DNA of 64,000 nt from Brachypodius melanocephalos (Eukaryota > Chordata > Aves > Passeriformes > Pycnonotidae), in the NCBI GenBank assembly GCA_013398615.1, contig VZSR01001479.1, positions 10,732,564 through 10,796,563 on the forward strand, given 5' to 3'. This document shows positions 36,565 through 49,400 of the stretch, piece after piece (positions within the stretch are counted from its first letter, which is position 1; the number at the start of each line of letters is the position of its first letter). The translations under genes and the position numbers were made by a program. The notes under the pieces are model-generated. The model saw only the letters and a program-made list of their open reading frames with translations. It did no database searches and was not told where the DNA came from.

Positions 36565-39479
36565 TTTGCTATTGACAGAGGAACTGAGAGAAAACTTTCA
36601 CTGTTTACACAGCTCCATTTTTGGAACAAGAACAGGAACTGATAGTCTATGCCAATTTCTTTTATGCCTCTCCATTTCTATCTTGTGGAAGCATAGGGAT
36701 TGTCCAAGGTTATGCCCAGCCTGTGGCCCTTCCAGATGCATTCCTGCTCTGTCCACAGTCTTCTCATCAGGTGTTCTGTAGAAGTGAAAAATGATCATGG
36801 TGGTTAGCCCATCCCAGTGGAAATACCATGACTAATTGAAATAATTGATAATTGAAAACTTTTGTCTTTCTGGGAAGATGTATGATAAAACTTTGCCAGT
36901 GAAACTTCCAGAATGAAGGATTTTTTCCTGGATGTTCGTTTTGACTCCCCAGGTAACAATGTAAGACAGCCAGGGAGCTGTTTTTTAGGCACTTCAGTGG
37001 GTGATTTCCTGAGGGGGAAGCAAGAAATCAGTAGTAATTTGCCTCTCCCAAGGTGATGCTTGGTGGATATCCCGTCCCTTTCTTCATTGTCCCCTGACTG
37101 GTTTGTCTGTGTTGGGTGACTCAAGCAGATCCTCTCTTTGTTTTGACTGCTTCCCCCTCACCAAAAAACCTACTGTACATATTTCTTTTGGAATGACTGT
37201 GCTTTTGTTAACTCACGTTAACTAAGGCATGCCAGCCAGACCTTAACAGTTAATCTTGCCCTGCATTTAAATGTATACTTTTCTTTTTGCAAAAATATAG
37301 ATACAAATATGTAGGAAGAAATATTTTTTTCCCACAATTACATATGATACAGAGAAAAAAGAGCACAATTTTTCTTCATTCCATATGTAGTGCTGTTAGT
37401 ATGTATTCAGCTAAGTATGTATTCAAATAATTCATTCAGACTGCACTAAGCATGCATATTGAAATCAGTGTTGGGTCTCCTTATGGGTTGAATCTGGTTC
37501 TGCAAATTTACTGTATTATATTACTACATTACAATATGCTGTCATGTTCAAATTTTTGAATTTATTAAGGAGTATGTAATGTGCCAGATCTTTACAAATT
37601 TCTCAGTGTTTTGATACTGGTTGTTGGCAGTAGTATCATTAACATAGCAAGCCAAATGACCCTTGCAGTAGATTTTCCAAGCAGATGTCAGTGCAAGAAA
37701 CTAATCTCAGTTTATCTCAAATTATTCTCCTTTCAGATGGTTATTCAATCCATGAAGTATGGGACGATCCATATTCACGTTATCCCAAGGGAAGCTCTTT
37801 GAAAGAACTGTGACCTCTTTGCACTTGTAGGTTAGAGGAAAGCATTTTCTTCCAACTCTTTACAACTCTGCTTCCATATGTTGCCAACTCTACTAATCTT
37901 TTTGCCAAGGAAAAACAGCCCTATTACTTTCTCTCCTATTCCACCTCTAATTTGTCTTGTTCAGGGTTATTTCTAGGGAAGAAGATTTGTTTCTTCTCTA
38001 AAGCAATCTTTCTCTGCAACAGCCACTCAAGTATTATGGTCTTACCATGACTTGATCCTTTTGGCAACACTGAAATGTGAAAAGGGGCATTTGGATCCCA
38101 TGGTGATGATCAGGCTTAAAAACACTTAGGTAGATCAGAAATACTGAGTTGCTGAGTTTTCTGGCTTCTGTTTGGATTTTTTTTTTCATTTAACCTGCAG
38201 TGCCAGCAGAGCAAAAGCTCTGAAAGGCGTTCCAGACAGGAAAAGCCAGCAGGGAAATGGCCTGAAACTGTTTTTGCACCATTCTTTAAAAGTGAGTCTT
38301 TTTATTGTCTGCAAGGCAGTGGCTACAGACAGCTATAGCTGGTGCAGTGCTGAGGATTCCTACTGAATAGTGGCATTTCATGTAAAACTAGGAAATCCAA
38401 GAAAACTCTCATTTCAGGCTTGAAATTTTGGTTTTCCTACGGCAGGAATTTTTCTCTGTTTGATTTTAAAGCCAAAGAAAAACTGTGTCACAGGGACTTT
38501 TCATCAGACACTTGAAATAAATTATGAGGCATGCTGAAAAGACTTTTGAGTTCTTCAGAGAATCCTGATTATTTTCCTGACACAAGCTTCTTATATTGTC
38601 TAACCAGCATCACTAACAAAAATGGAATGGTTGTCTGCTATGCAACGATAATACCATAAAAAGAAAAGGAAAAAGGAATGAGAAAAGCAAAAGCTTTATA
38701 AACCTACAAAGAAAACCACATATAGAATGACCTCTCTTGATCTTTTCTATCAAGGCACCAAGTATTGTGTCTTAATGTCCAAATCTAGCTAAATTTAATC
38801 TATACAGTCTCTACCATATTCCCTTCAGGGAATGCAATGCCAAATGAGCATGCAGTGTTCTCACACTAAAATATTCCATCAGCATTGCTGTGGGTTGTGG
38901 GGGATATTAAGTCAGGCAGTCTCTTTGCTCTAGCCTAAAAAAGAGGCCAAAGTTCAAGAGTTTCATTAATTCCTTCAGGAAGAGAGGAAAGTAAAAACAA
39001 ACCAAGTATTTTCATTGATTGTCCACGTTTCATTGATTGTCGAGACATCCAACTCACTTGGTTGTGACTTTCTTTTTCCCCTTCCCCCCTTTTCCCCTTC
39101 TAGAAATAAAGGGGTTATAGAATTTTAATATCAGAAATGAAGACACTTAAATTCCTCCATACTCAAGTTTTTGCTTTCAACTCCTTTTCCCTCATTAGTT
39201 TATCTGATAGTAATTTTTAAGCATAAGCCCTTTATTGGATTGTGGTTTTTTATCCACTGAAGTTTTGCTGATTTTCTTTCTCTAGCAGTCCCTGAACAAA
39301 GACTGTGTTTCAGGAATGCTGGCTGCTTTGCAGAGCCTTGGCTGTACGAGATAGCTCCTTCTCTCCCAGAAAGTGCAGCCTCACGTAACACAGAGCAATT
39401 AAAATGTTGGGAAATCTGAGAAACCCTGTGGTCACAGGAGATGCAATCCTACATCAACTGCAAAACTCCCTGCCAGATG
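36565..39479. other. Noncoding unique sequence
   Basis: No gene is supported. It contains two short direct duplications (12-base AGTATGTATTCA at 37398 and 37414; TTTCATTGATTGTC at 39010 and 39028) and a C/T-rich stretch at about 39070-39102. Confidence 0.6.
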
Positions 39480-39790
39480 GAATAAAAATAGCTGTTATTT
39501 CACCGTGTTACGAGCTAGGAGCACCTACGGGAGCCAAGCTCCAAAGCCATCCCTTTGTACGGGCTTTCCCTGAAATGTAAATGCAGTCAGGCTGTCAAAT
39601 AAAAACAGAGGCAATGATATTAATACTGGACACTGCTGTCACACTGGTAAAAATGGAAAAAATGTTTCATCTGAGGCAATGTGTACCAGCGTGAGAGCCC
39701 CCCTGGAAACTCAGAGATCGCATTCACCGTGCTAATTCATGGTTCACCCTTTCAAATGCACACAAGTTACGGCATCGAGGCCAAAGAGAT
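39480..39790. promoter_or_regulatory. Possible conserved noncoding element
   Basis: Nine CpGs lie within 39504-39777, in sequence that is only moderately GC-rich and otherwise contains homeodomain-like motifs (ATTAATA at 39619, CTAATTC at 39732) and AAATAGC-type AT stretches. CpG retention without a CpG-island composition, plus no repeat match and no open frame, is the texture of conserved vertebrate enhancers. Its class is inferred; alignment to other birds or mammals would decide. Confidence 0.3.
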
Positions 39791-42700
39791 GAAAGAAGGG
39801 CTGGACTAGAAGTATGGAGGAGAGCAATAGATTACCTTGGTTAACTTGGTAGTTCAGGAGTTCATGAGAAGTTTGTGACTGCTGTTCTTTGTTTTTCTTC
39901 TGCAGAGCAATTTCCCCTGTCCTCTTCCGCCTCTTTCATGTTATTTATTTTCTAGTAACACCGACCTTCTGCACTGAAAAATAAAAAGAGAGTCCTTAAA
40001 GAAGGACTCTTCTATGTGAAAGATTTTTCTTAAGTACGCATTTTCTTGCTGGTTATTCTGGCTTGTGCATAAAATTGTCTTTTACTTTTAAAGTAAATTC
40101 TTTAAGAGTGCATGACTTGAAAACCTACGTTCCCTGGTTTTCATTAAGATCTGACTTAGTTTCTTAAGTCAGATTCAAAAATAAAGCTGAGCCTCATAAG
40201 TCGCTTAGGTGCTCTTCAGACTTACTTTTAGGGTAAATCCTGATAGCAGCTTTTTCCCTGTGTATTGTTTACAGTGATAATCTAATGTTTAGCCAGTGCT
40301 TGGCTGTGGAACAACAGAGAGTTGTGAGATGACCAAGCTCATTTCCTGAGCTGCATCTTTTTGTTTTTGTAAGAACTCTTTATTTAACATTTCATTTAAC
40401 AAGCCTTGTGGACTATCTCTTGATTAGATTCTGTGTGTTTCCTGCCACTTGCATGAACTGAGAAATGTAACCTTAAAGCCAAAGCCAATATAAATATTTT
40501 TTCATTGAGTGATGAAACAACCAGGGTTCTGTTTCATGAAATTCAGACTTGTTAGGAACTCTGAAACTTTTCTCCATTTTTGTTCTGTCCTGAAAAATCA
40601 TTTCAATTCGTTGCTCATCTAAGTGAAGAAACTGGGGATTTAGCATTGTAGGAAACTACTGCAGAGACACTATCAGAAAAAAAGTGATTAAATTTTCTGA
40701 AAGAAGATTGGGATATCAGTGTTCTTAGCATTTTGTTAAAAAGTGGCCTAGGGCAAACCTGTGTACACTTCACTGAACTGTCTGTAAGATGGGAGTCCCC
40801 TTGTATTATTTGTTCACTCTTTTGTGTATTCACTGCTAGGCAGACAAGTTATAAAAACCTTCATCTAATCTGCCTGGCTGTCAAAATCAACTAAAACTTT
40901 TCCTCCTTGGATAATTTTTGGATTTAATTGCTGGTTTGTGGGGCTATCTTTGTAGGCCCACACTCTGCTCTTAGGCTTCATGATGGAAACCTGGACTGAC
41001 TTCAGCTGAGTGAGGTTACTCTGCAAATGCCCTTGTATCAGACCAGCAGCCAGCCCAGAGGAAGAGTGTCCTGGTAGAATATTCTGTTCTGGAGAATTTA
41101 AATAAGAAATTGTGGATTATGGTAACATCTAGACCAAGAGGAAATGAGAATTTGTGCTATAGGCATAGTTTTGGGGAAGAGGCCAGCTGAGATAGTCAAG
41201 ACTAATGATTGTCACCATGGGATATGCCCCTGAGAGGTTCAGCCAAAGGACTTGAATGTTGGAAGATTTTTCTTTTTTTTTTCCCCCCCTCAACCAGTGT
41301 AAAATTAATTTATAGTATTTGGGCAGGGGGGAAGTTGGGAGATGGGGTCAAATTGATGGCAAGCTGCCAAAATCTGCTTAACTTCTTTATCAAAAGAAAA
41401 ATAAACTTTAATCTGCTTTTCTGATGTCTTTGAGTGTGAAAATGGGTGTGTTGCAAAACGAACGTATAAGCTGCTCTGTAGCAATGAATTTGAAATTCTT
41501 AAAGTTTATGGGATATTATTAAACCTGTAGTTATGGTGGTGTGTTAACAATTGCCAAGTTTTACTAGCTTTGCTTGAGTTCACTTTTGAAAAAAAGGGAA
41601 AAATCTGAGAGACTTGCTGCTGCTCTTAGTTTCCAATGGTCAGTGTTCAGATGCTGCTGATTGTTTTGATTTGCTTCTCAAAGGCCAACATGTGATTCGC
41701 TCAGTCTGGTCCCTGAGTCTGATCATGATTTTTGTGGTGCCATCTCCCTGTCTCAGTCTTTGTAGGTTTTTTTGATTGCTGTAGGGCCATTGCAGCTTGG
41801 TTTTCTCCTGTGAGCTTTCAGTGAGGTGTGCCAGGTCTGCAGGATGGTAATACTTTTTTTCCCCTTCTGTCTGACTGCTGTGTAACTGCATTTATTCAAG
41901 TGTGCCAATGCTCTAAAAATATCCTAATTTACTCTTGGGTATCCCAATTAGTCATGGTTCTTATAAGTTCCCCAGTTATTGAATTTGCCTGTCTCTTCTC
42001 TCCATTTTCATAAAACTATTTTTATAAGACATTGTTAAATAAGACCCTCTTTTTAGTCACTTGAGTTTGCCAGACTTTAAATAGTAACTTTAAATTTTGT
42101 CAGGTGTCTGCATCAAGCAGAATGTGTTTGCTTGGACAAAAAAAATACAGCACTCTATTCTAGTATTTTTCAGAGTAATGAAAAGGAAAAAACCCCATAC
42201 CGTTTCATTTATATTTTGATTCTTCAGTATTAAAAAGGTAAAAAAAAAAAAATTATAGCCACATGCTTTGAATCAGATACCTGACAAAGCCAGAGGCTTG
42301 AGCATTTGGACTAGAGATATGTCTTTTGACATCCCTCTTAAAGAATCTTACCTTATTTGATGAAATTATAATCTTTTAAAGAAATCTGAATTGAACTTTT
42401 AAAAAAATGTTTTAGCTTATAGAGTCTCAATTATATGAAGCATTTACATTTTCTGGGTGCTGAAAATGTGTTTTTCTCAGCTCTTACCAAGGTAATGTCT
42501 TCTTTGACATGATGTGGTAAAATGCTTTTGGATGCCATATTTTGAAGCTACCAGCACCATTGAAAATACCAAGAAGTCAAGTCCCAAATCTGATTTCTGA
42601 AAGATTTTAAGTAAGGGTGATAAAAAAGAAAAGAAAAGAGCCCTGTGTTACATGAAGACAGTTTCTCTTCAGTAATTGTTAAATTACTCATGGTGGATGT

Positions 42701-45700
42701 GGCAGGGCCCAGTGGTGAAAGATGTTGGCAGCCACGCCGTTGATGGTCCTGTCATGTGACAAGTACACTGGAAAGGCTGAATGAAAACACTGGAAAAGGA
42801 CGGACAAGGATTTTCCTAAAACAGCTTGACACTGGGAATTTTTTGGTCATAGTAACTTATTGCAAATTAGCACAAAAGTTTAATTACTGGTTCAGTTACA
42901 GAGCTCTATCAATAAGCTTCAGTTTTGAGGTGCTCAACAGCGATGCTGGAGTGAGCAGGACCTTGTGGTGACCAGCCCTGGACCTCCTTCAGAGTCCCTG
43001 CATTCCCTGGATACCCTCACCCTGCCATTTAGGTCCAGTAGAAATTTAGGAGCATTTGCTAACTTCCAGTGTAGATGAGCATAGCCTGGAATCTGAGTCT
43101 TGCCACGCTCATTCAGATTTGATCCACTGGGTAGAGAGCTGACTCTAATGTTTGCTGCTCCAGGGAATTTTGCTTTTACTGATTTTTTAATGCCTTTCTG
43201 CAACAATTAAAGTTTTGAGGCAAGAAAGAGGCATCAGATGTATTTTCCAATATTTTCTGGTTCTGAGACTGAAAAGCTGCTGCAGCTAATTTATCCCTCT
43301 AAACATTGGGAACTGCTATTGAAAACATGCAGAGAGAAGTAGAATGGAAGTGTCCAATAAAAGCATGAGTTTAATGGAACATTTAAGAACACAAAACTTG
43401 TGGAAACAATGTTGAATATTATAATGTTTTCATCCTACAACATTGTTATGTTGATTTTTAAATGCAGTTCTAATGAAAATAGTATCCCAGCTTACAGCTG
43501 AACTGCAGTCAGCTCCCTTTGTGCAGAACACCAATGGATATGGATGAGTTATGCCAGCAAGAAATAAAGATAGAATATGTTATTTGAAAGCCATGCTTGT
43601 CAGATAAAAGGAGGAATAAATGATTACGTACCTTTGAAAAAAAAATACATTAAAGATAGAAACAGTGAAGAGAAAAGCACTGGGTGAAGAAATACAGTTA
43701 AAAGAACACATCTGTTTCAAATTCTTATTTGGGGCAAAAGATCCCCACATATGTTTTTATTTTAAATTTGCATGTGTGTTGTTATCCTTGTGTTAACTAC
43801 TAGGTAAATAAACGTATTGAGAATCCATTTTTCAGTGAAGCTTGGTTAGGAATATTTGTACACACTGCGTGAGAGATAATTTGAAAGCTAGTTGAAGCTT
43901 TGTGAGGAACCAATTTCCTGCATGTCCCTTAACTTTTAATACCTGCCTTTCATGTATTAGTACTGATCAAAGGCATTTATTTATTTTGGAAATGAAATAA
44001 TTTTCCCCTTTGGTTTGTGTTTTTGACATGCCTTGCTACAGAACAGCATAACCCAGAACCACATAACAGCTACAGCTGTAGCAAGAGCTGAACTGTACAG
44101 GAAACTCATTTGGTTTTGGTTAATGAGAATCATGTATTCAGCTGTGATTGGCTTAGATGGTGACTTTAGATACACTAAAAGTGAAGTTAATAAGTGTTCT
44201 ACTGAATGATAGGGGGGTCTTGTGCTAATAAACTGAGCTGTTTGGGCATAAGTAGGAGAAATTCCAGTGCCACTGAGGTCTTTGGTAAAATCTATCACTT
44301 TCCTTCTGTAGAACTTGAGTTTTAGTTTGCAGCACAGGTCTCTCAGTCTCAGTCTGCACCTTTATAAAGATTTGTGGTGAAAAGGTGCTCGCTTTATGTT
44401 GCAAGGTCCATGTCATTAGAAAAACTACTGCGAGAGCAGAACATCCTTTCCTGCTTTTCTCACCAAATCAAAGTACCTAACTCGGGAGCCTTAACCCTTT
44501 CCAAGGCCAGTGAAGAGGGAGGGGACAATTTATCCCAGCTGGGACTCCATTTAACCTCTGGGTATGATTCAGGAGGGAGCTGCCTTGTCCTTACCCAAGT
44601 GGGAGTAGCTGGGCTGTGGAGCTGCCCATTAATGCTGTGATTCCCTGGAGAACATGAGATCCTTGGGTGGTCCAAGGAGCATTGACAGGCTCTGTCACAG
44701 GCACTCTGAGGAACAGTTGCAGGAATATCACAAAATAGAAGTCAAAGGGACATTTCTGGTTACTCCTCAAGTATCTGGGCAACATGACTTCACCCTCTGT
44801 TGTTGACTAGGGAAGCACACAGGTGAGAAAGAATTTTTACTGTGTTTTGCAGGAGCTGGAAATGCATTTGCTCTTTGAATGAAAATGACTTCATGGACTA
44901 ATTATGCTCTCTTCTTCACTGCAGAAAAGTTAGTGATTCAATATCATTGCCTCTGCCACTTTATTGCTCCAAGAAATGGTCATAAAAAGTAGCAATAGAG
45001 TCATTACAGAACTCTATTAAAACCATCACTGTGCCTCTAACTGCTGCAAGTAAAGAAAAAGACTTCTGGGCCAAAGTTTTCTATCCAAGATTTTTGCCCT
45101 CTGTAGAGACGAAGGAGACTAGAAAAGAAATCCCTGTCTGTAGTTCTTGCCAAATAGGCATGGCTTCAGTGTTTGGAGAGTCCCTCTTGGGAGATCAGGA
45201 ATGGTTCGATGTAGAGAGATTTACAGAGACTTAAAACTTATAATGAAACTATTATCTTTGCTCTCTCTCCTCTTTCTAAATCATATAAAGTCAGGTGGTA
45301 TGTTCTCACAGTACTATTAATAACTGTCAAGTCAGATATAAAGCAAAAATTATTCCTGACTTAGGTAAAAGTTAGAGCTGAGGATGAAAACTGTCAGTGG
45401 AGATGTGATTTTTGTGTTGTCTCCAACAGTAAGTAAGGTGTTGCTCTTGCAAATCATTCTCTATAAGATGATCTGGTGCCAAGTCTCATTAATTTCAGCA
45501 GGAGCTTCGTGAGAGCCTGGGGATTCTGCCTTTCAGAGCAATTTATGTGACTGAGGCTGAGATGGAGAGAGCTTTGTGTGCTGGAGGACAAGGTGGGGAG
45601 CTGCTGGCAGGGGTAATGAAGCCAGGAGGGAGCAAGGGGGGAGCTAGAAAGGCAGTAATGCCATTACAATCAGAAGAGTTTTCTTGAGTTAAAATCCAGC

Positions 45701-46373
45701 TGAAATACACTCCCCGTTCTGCTTAAAAAAATACAGCCCTAATGATCCTGGATTGCCAGGGATCAATCCTGCCTCCACTGAGAGCACTGAAGTCTGTTGG
45801 TTGGTTTTACAAGCCTGGGGTTTCAGCCCCTGTCAGATCATTCACAGACATACGTTTCTGACTTGCACAAGGCTGCCAGAGCACTGCAGGGTTGGTTTAT
45901 ACCCTCCTTTATTTTCATGCTAAGATGGAGACGTTTTGAAACCCAACCCAGGAAAAGTGAAATTATCAAAGAAAACACAGAAGTCCATGTTAAGTACTCT
46001 GGAGCTCATCTCACATTATAAAATTCTCCAAAGCTGGCTTGATTAAACATGGGAGATTGAGGATGCATCATGCTATCAGTTTTTTAGACTTTCCTCCCCT
46101 TTGGCCATCGACATATTGCTGCTGCGGTGATCATTGCAGCTGATGCTCTTAGGAGGAGAAACTCAGATTGTCACACTGAGTCATGGAGAGAAAGAAAGTG
46201 AGAACATACATTGAGATACACACTTTCCCTTTTTGCCATGTATTTTCCTGTAGAGGAAAATTTGTTCTTGGGGTTTTGTTTGGTTTTCATTTTTTTTCTT
46301 ACCCTCTTTAAGATCCTCAATTAAAAAGTTTATTTGCTTATCGTAGGGACGGGGCTGCTAACCTCCTCCCCAG
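39791..46373. other. Noncoding unique sequence
   Basis: No gene is supported. It contains a perfect 10-base inverted repeat with 6-base loop at 40149-40174, a short AAAAG-type run at 42622-42640, and a stretch near 46060-46150 with a conserved-element look just upstream of the candidate exon. Open frames are below 110 codons and featureless. Confidence 0.6.
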
Positions 46374-46473
46374 AGCAATCCTACCTTCTATTTCACGGAG
46401 GTCAGCACCATCCATGCCAGAGGAAGTTTAGGGAGTCGCTGAGATACGTGTGGCTGAAAAACCTGTCTTGATG
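46374..46473 (+). other. Candidate spliced exon (noncoding or terminal coding), unproven
   Basis: A pyrimidine-rich acceptor (CTAACCTCCTCCCCAG ending at 46373, with a CTAAC branch-point-like motif) is followed after 100 bases by a strong donor, ATG|GTAAGT, with GT at 46474. One frame is open for 31 codons from 46376 and stops at TGA 46469-46471, two bases before the donor. The other two frames close sooner. That suits an untranslated exon better than a coding one. The branch-point A is only about 12 bases from the AG, which is short. Splice-like pairs arise by chance in 64 kb. Confidence 0.25.
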
Positions 46474-49400
46474 GTAAGTTGCTCCTTTCCTCTCACCCTC
46501 TTTAATAAATGTTTTGCTGTTGTGGTGAAGTCTGAGCACTTATCATTAATGATAATTTAAAAAATAGTGTCTACATGTTGGAAAAGACTGATTGAAAACA
46601 GGACTATACATGATTTTTGTGCATTCAGAGTTAATACCTAAACTATTTGTGCTCTGTTAATATAAATTTGTTTCAAATAGCTTTTTTTACATTCAGAAAC
46701 TTGCTGTTTAAGCTTTTTTTCCCAAGTCTTGAAACACTTTTATCCTTTTCTAAATCTTATTCTATGCTCCATATGTATGAGATCTCATTCTGAACACTTA
46801 TTGTTAATTTTTATGATTGGTGTAAAAGAGAAGCATGGAATCCAGGTCACTTGGATTGAATCCATGGGAAAATGCCCCTAAAAATTAATTTATGATGGAT
46901 GAGATTGATGCTGAAAAGGCTGGCTTAATTTGTTTCATTACGTTTGGAAAATGAAGCTGAAGGCTTGACAGCAGCAAACTGAGGTGGGCACAGCAAAGCC
47001 CTTTTCTTGGCAATCTTCACTCGTAGCTTTGTCTGTGCATCTCTTTAATGATAAGTAATGTCCTGAGCTCTGGCAGCTCCTGAACAAAATCCTGAATTAA
47101 TTTTGCGCCCAGGGGAGAGTACAAATCATCAGTGTGGTGTTGTTCATGGTGTTTATTTCTCAGAAAATTCTGTAGTGTGAAGAAATGATTCTGAAGCAGA
47201 GACTGGTGAAGGGAAGAGCAGGAGATGTAGGGTAGGCAGAGTAGGAAAAGAGTATTTCCTACCACTATGTTCCAGGAAAAATGGAGATAGAGGCTTGAAG
47301 ACTGGGTATTGCTTAGCACAGGTCCTTAGCAGGGATTTGTATTTCCACATACACCATAACTGTTTAGTGCATTGTGAGCAGCGGTCTGCCGGTGACAAAA
47401 GGATGTCACACATTAGCTTCTGTTTGGGAACACAACAATCCTAAGGCTTCCGAGATGACTTCCATTTCTCTACTTTGCCTTTATTGCATCAGATTAAATA
47501 CAGAGCACATTTTTTAAACTTTCATGTCAGAATAGCTCTCAAATATGTTATTGTGAGAACTCTTGTCATGAGCAGAAACATTAACTACTGCCCCTTCTAA
47601 TTTGACTAATGAAGGGAATGACTAATGAAGAGAGAGTGCAAGAGTTCACGCATAATGCCATTCTATTTGAATTTGAAAATGCTGGGTTACAAAAGTGTTA
47701 TTAATTTCCATTTGTGGCAGAAAGACAAGCTCTGTTAGAACAGAGCTCCTACTTCAAGCTTCCTGCAGGGATTTTCTTTAGCATTGCTTCTTTTGTTATA
47801 GGAAAATGTAGAGATTCTGAAAATATTTTTCCATTTTAAACAAAGGGAGCTGTTTTTCTGGGTTAGCCAATGCTGGTGCTGTCTGTGCCTTTCAGATGTG
47901 GTCTTGACCCTCTGGATCTGCCACAAGAAAAGCTGATGGTCTGGCATCTGGTTAACAATGATGGCAATCTACCTTGTTTGTCATCAAAACTTAGTCTGGT
48001 AAAAATTAAACTTTCCTTTAAGATAATATCTTTAAGTCCATTTGTAGATTAGGCCAAATTTGAGAAATAAAGGCATGAGTACCTGCTGGCCCCTTGTGGT
48101 GCACCCAGCAGTGATGCTGTAAGCTGCTGTTGTCCATGAAAAGGGGGTTTCCATATGCAAACATGGAGAAGCCTATGGACACTTGGGCATTACAAGCACA
48201 CAATGTGTGCACGTTTATGGCCATGCAACGGTACACGGACTTTGGCCACAGAAATATTGTCCATAAAGTGCAAAACCATGGCTGTACACATAAGTGCATC
48301 CCCTGCTGATTAGCAACCTGCCATAAACCCCTGTTGACACAGCTATTGGTTGTGCGTAATCAGGGCGCGCATTTTTAACCAGTGCATTAAGATTCCCGGT
48401 TTCTTGTAAAATCAGTCACTGCAGGGTTTTTTTCCCTTTTTTTTTTTTTTTTTATTAATACCTGTGTGTATGAGGTGTCTGACAGAGTTATTATCCACTT
48501 TGGTGATGAAAAACTCCTGCTGAGGTCCAGGGGAACAGGGTTGCAAAGACCAGCACGATGTCTGTCTTATAAAGCGCTCATTCTTCTGACTGACCATCTG
48601 TGTGTGAAAAAGGACTGCTCTTACGCAGCAGTAGTTTTGTTGAGTTTGGCCTTGATTTCCTTTTTCCAGATTCTGCCTAGCAAAAAGGGAGGGAGAGAAG
48701 GGAAAAAGCAAATTTCATTGGGGATTGGAGGAGGTGGGGGTGGAGGGAAGGAGAGCTGAAAGCTTAAAAAATGAGTGACTGGTAGAAGAGTACAGTAAAG
48801 TCAGTGAATAATTTTACTGTCCTGGTCTAGCAGCTTGGGAATGTGCCATGTTAAACAATAACATCTTCCAAGTGAGAAAGGCAGAGAGGGAGGGAAATGT
48901 TGGGGTGAAGTGAGAGGAGGGGACTGGAAGTTAGAGAGGGATTGGATCCTTGAGTACAGTCACTGCCAGTCCTTGGATCAGCTACTTTTTATTTTTCTTG
49001 GGTTTTTTTCATTAAATATTTGACACTGAGTCAATGCCCAGGATATAAAAATCTGTACTCCTCTGTTACCATTGCTTGACAAATGGCTCAAAAAACCTGC
49101 TGGCTTCAGGTTTTACTCAAATAAATTAAATCATTATTGCTTCTTTGGGGCCTTATGGACTTCACTTCCCTAAAATCATTGTATTGCACTGAAGGTGATC
49201 CAGAGGCAAAGATGTAGGGCTGCCATGCAGATTGGCCTGGGGTCTCTTTTCATTTCTCTCCATTCACCTACTGAAAATACTATCCAGAGGCTTTTGAAGG
49301 CTTCACAGATTTATCTGTATTTTCCAAATGCCTAGTAAGGTTATCCATTGAGACACCTGCTGCCAGTTTGCTCTTAGCCAGGTGCACGTCTGAGATTTCA

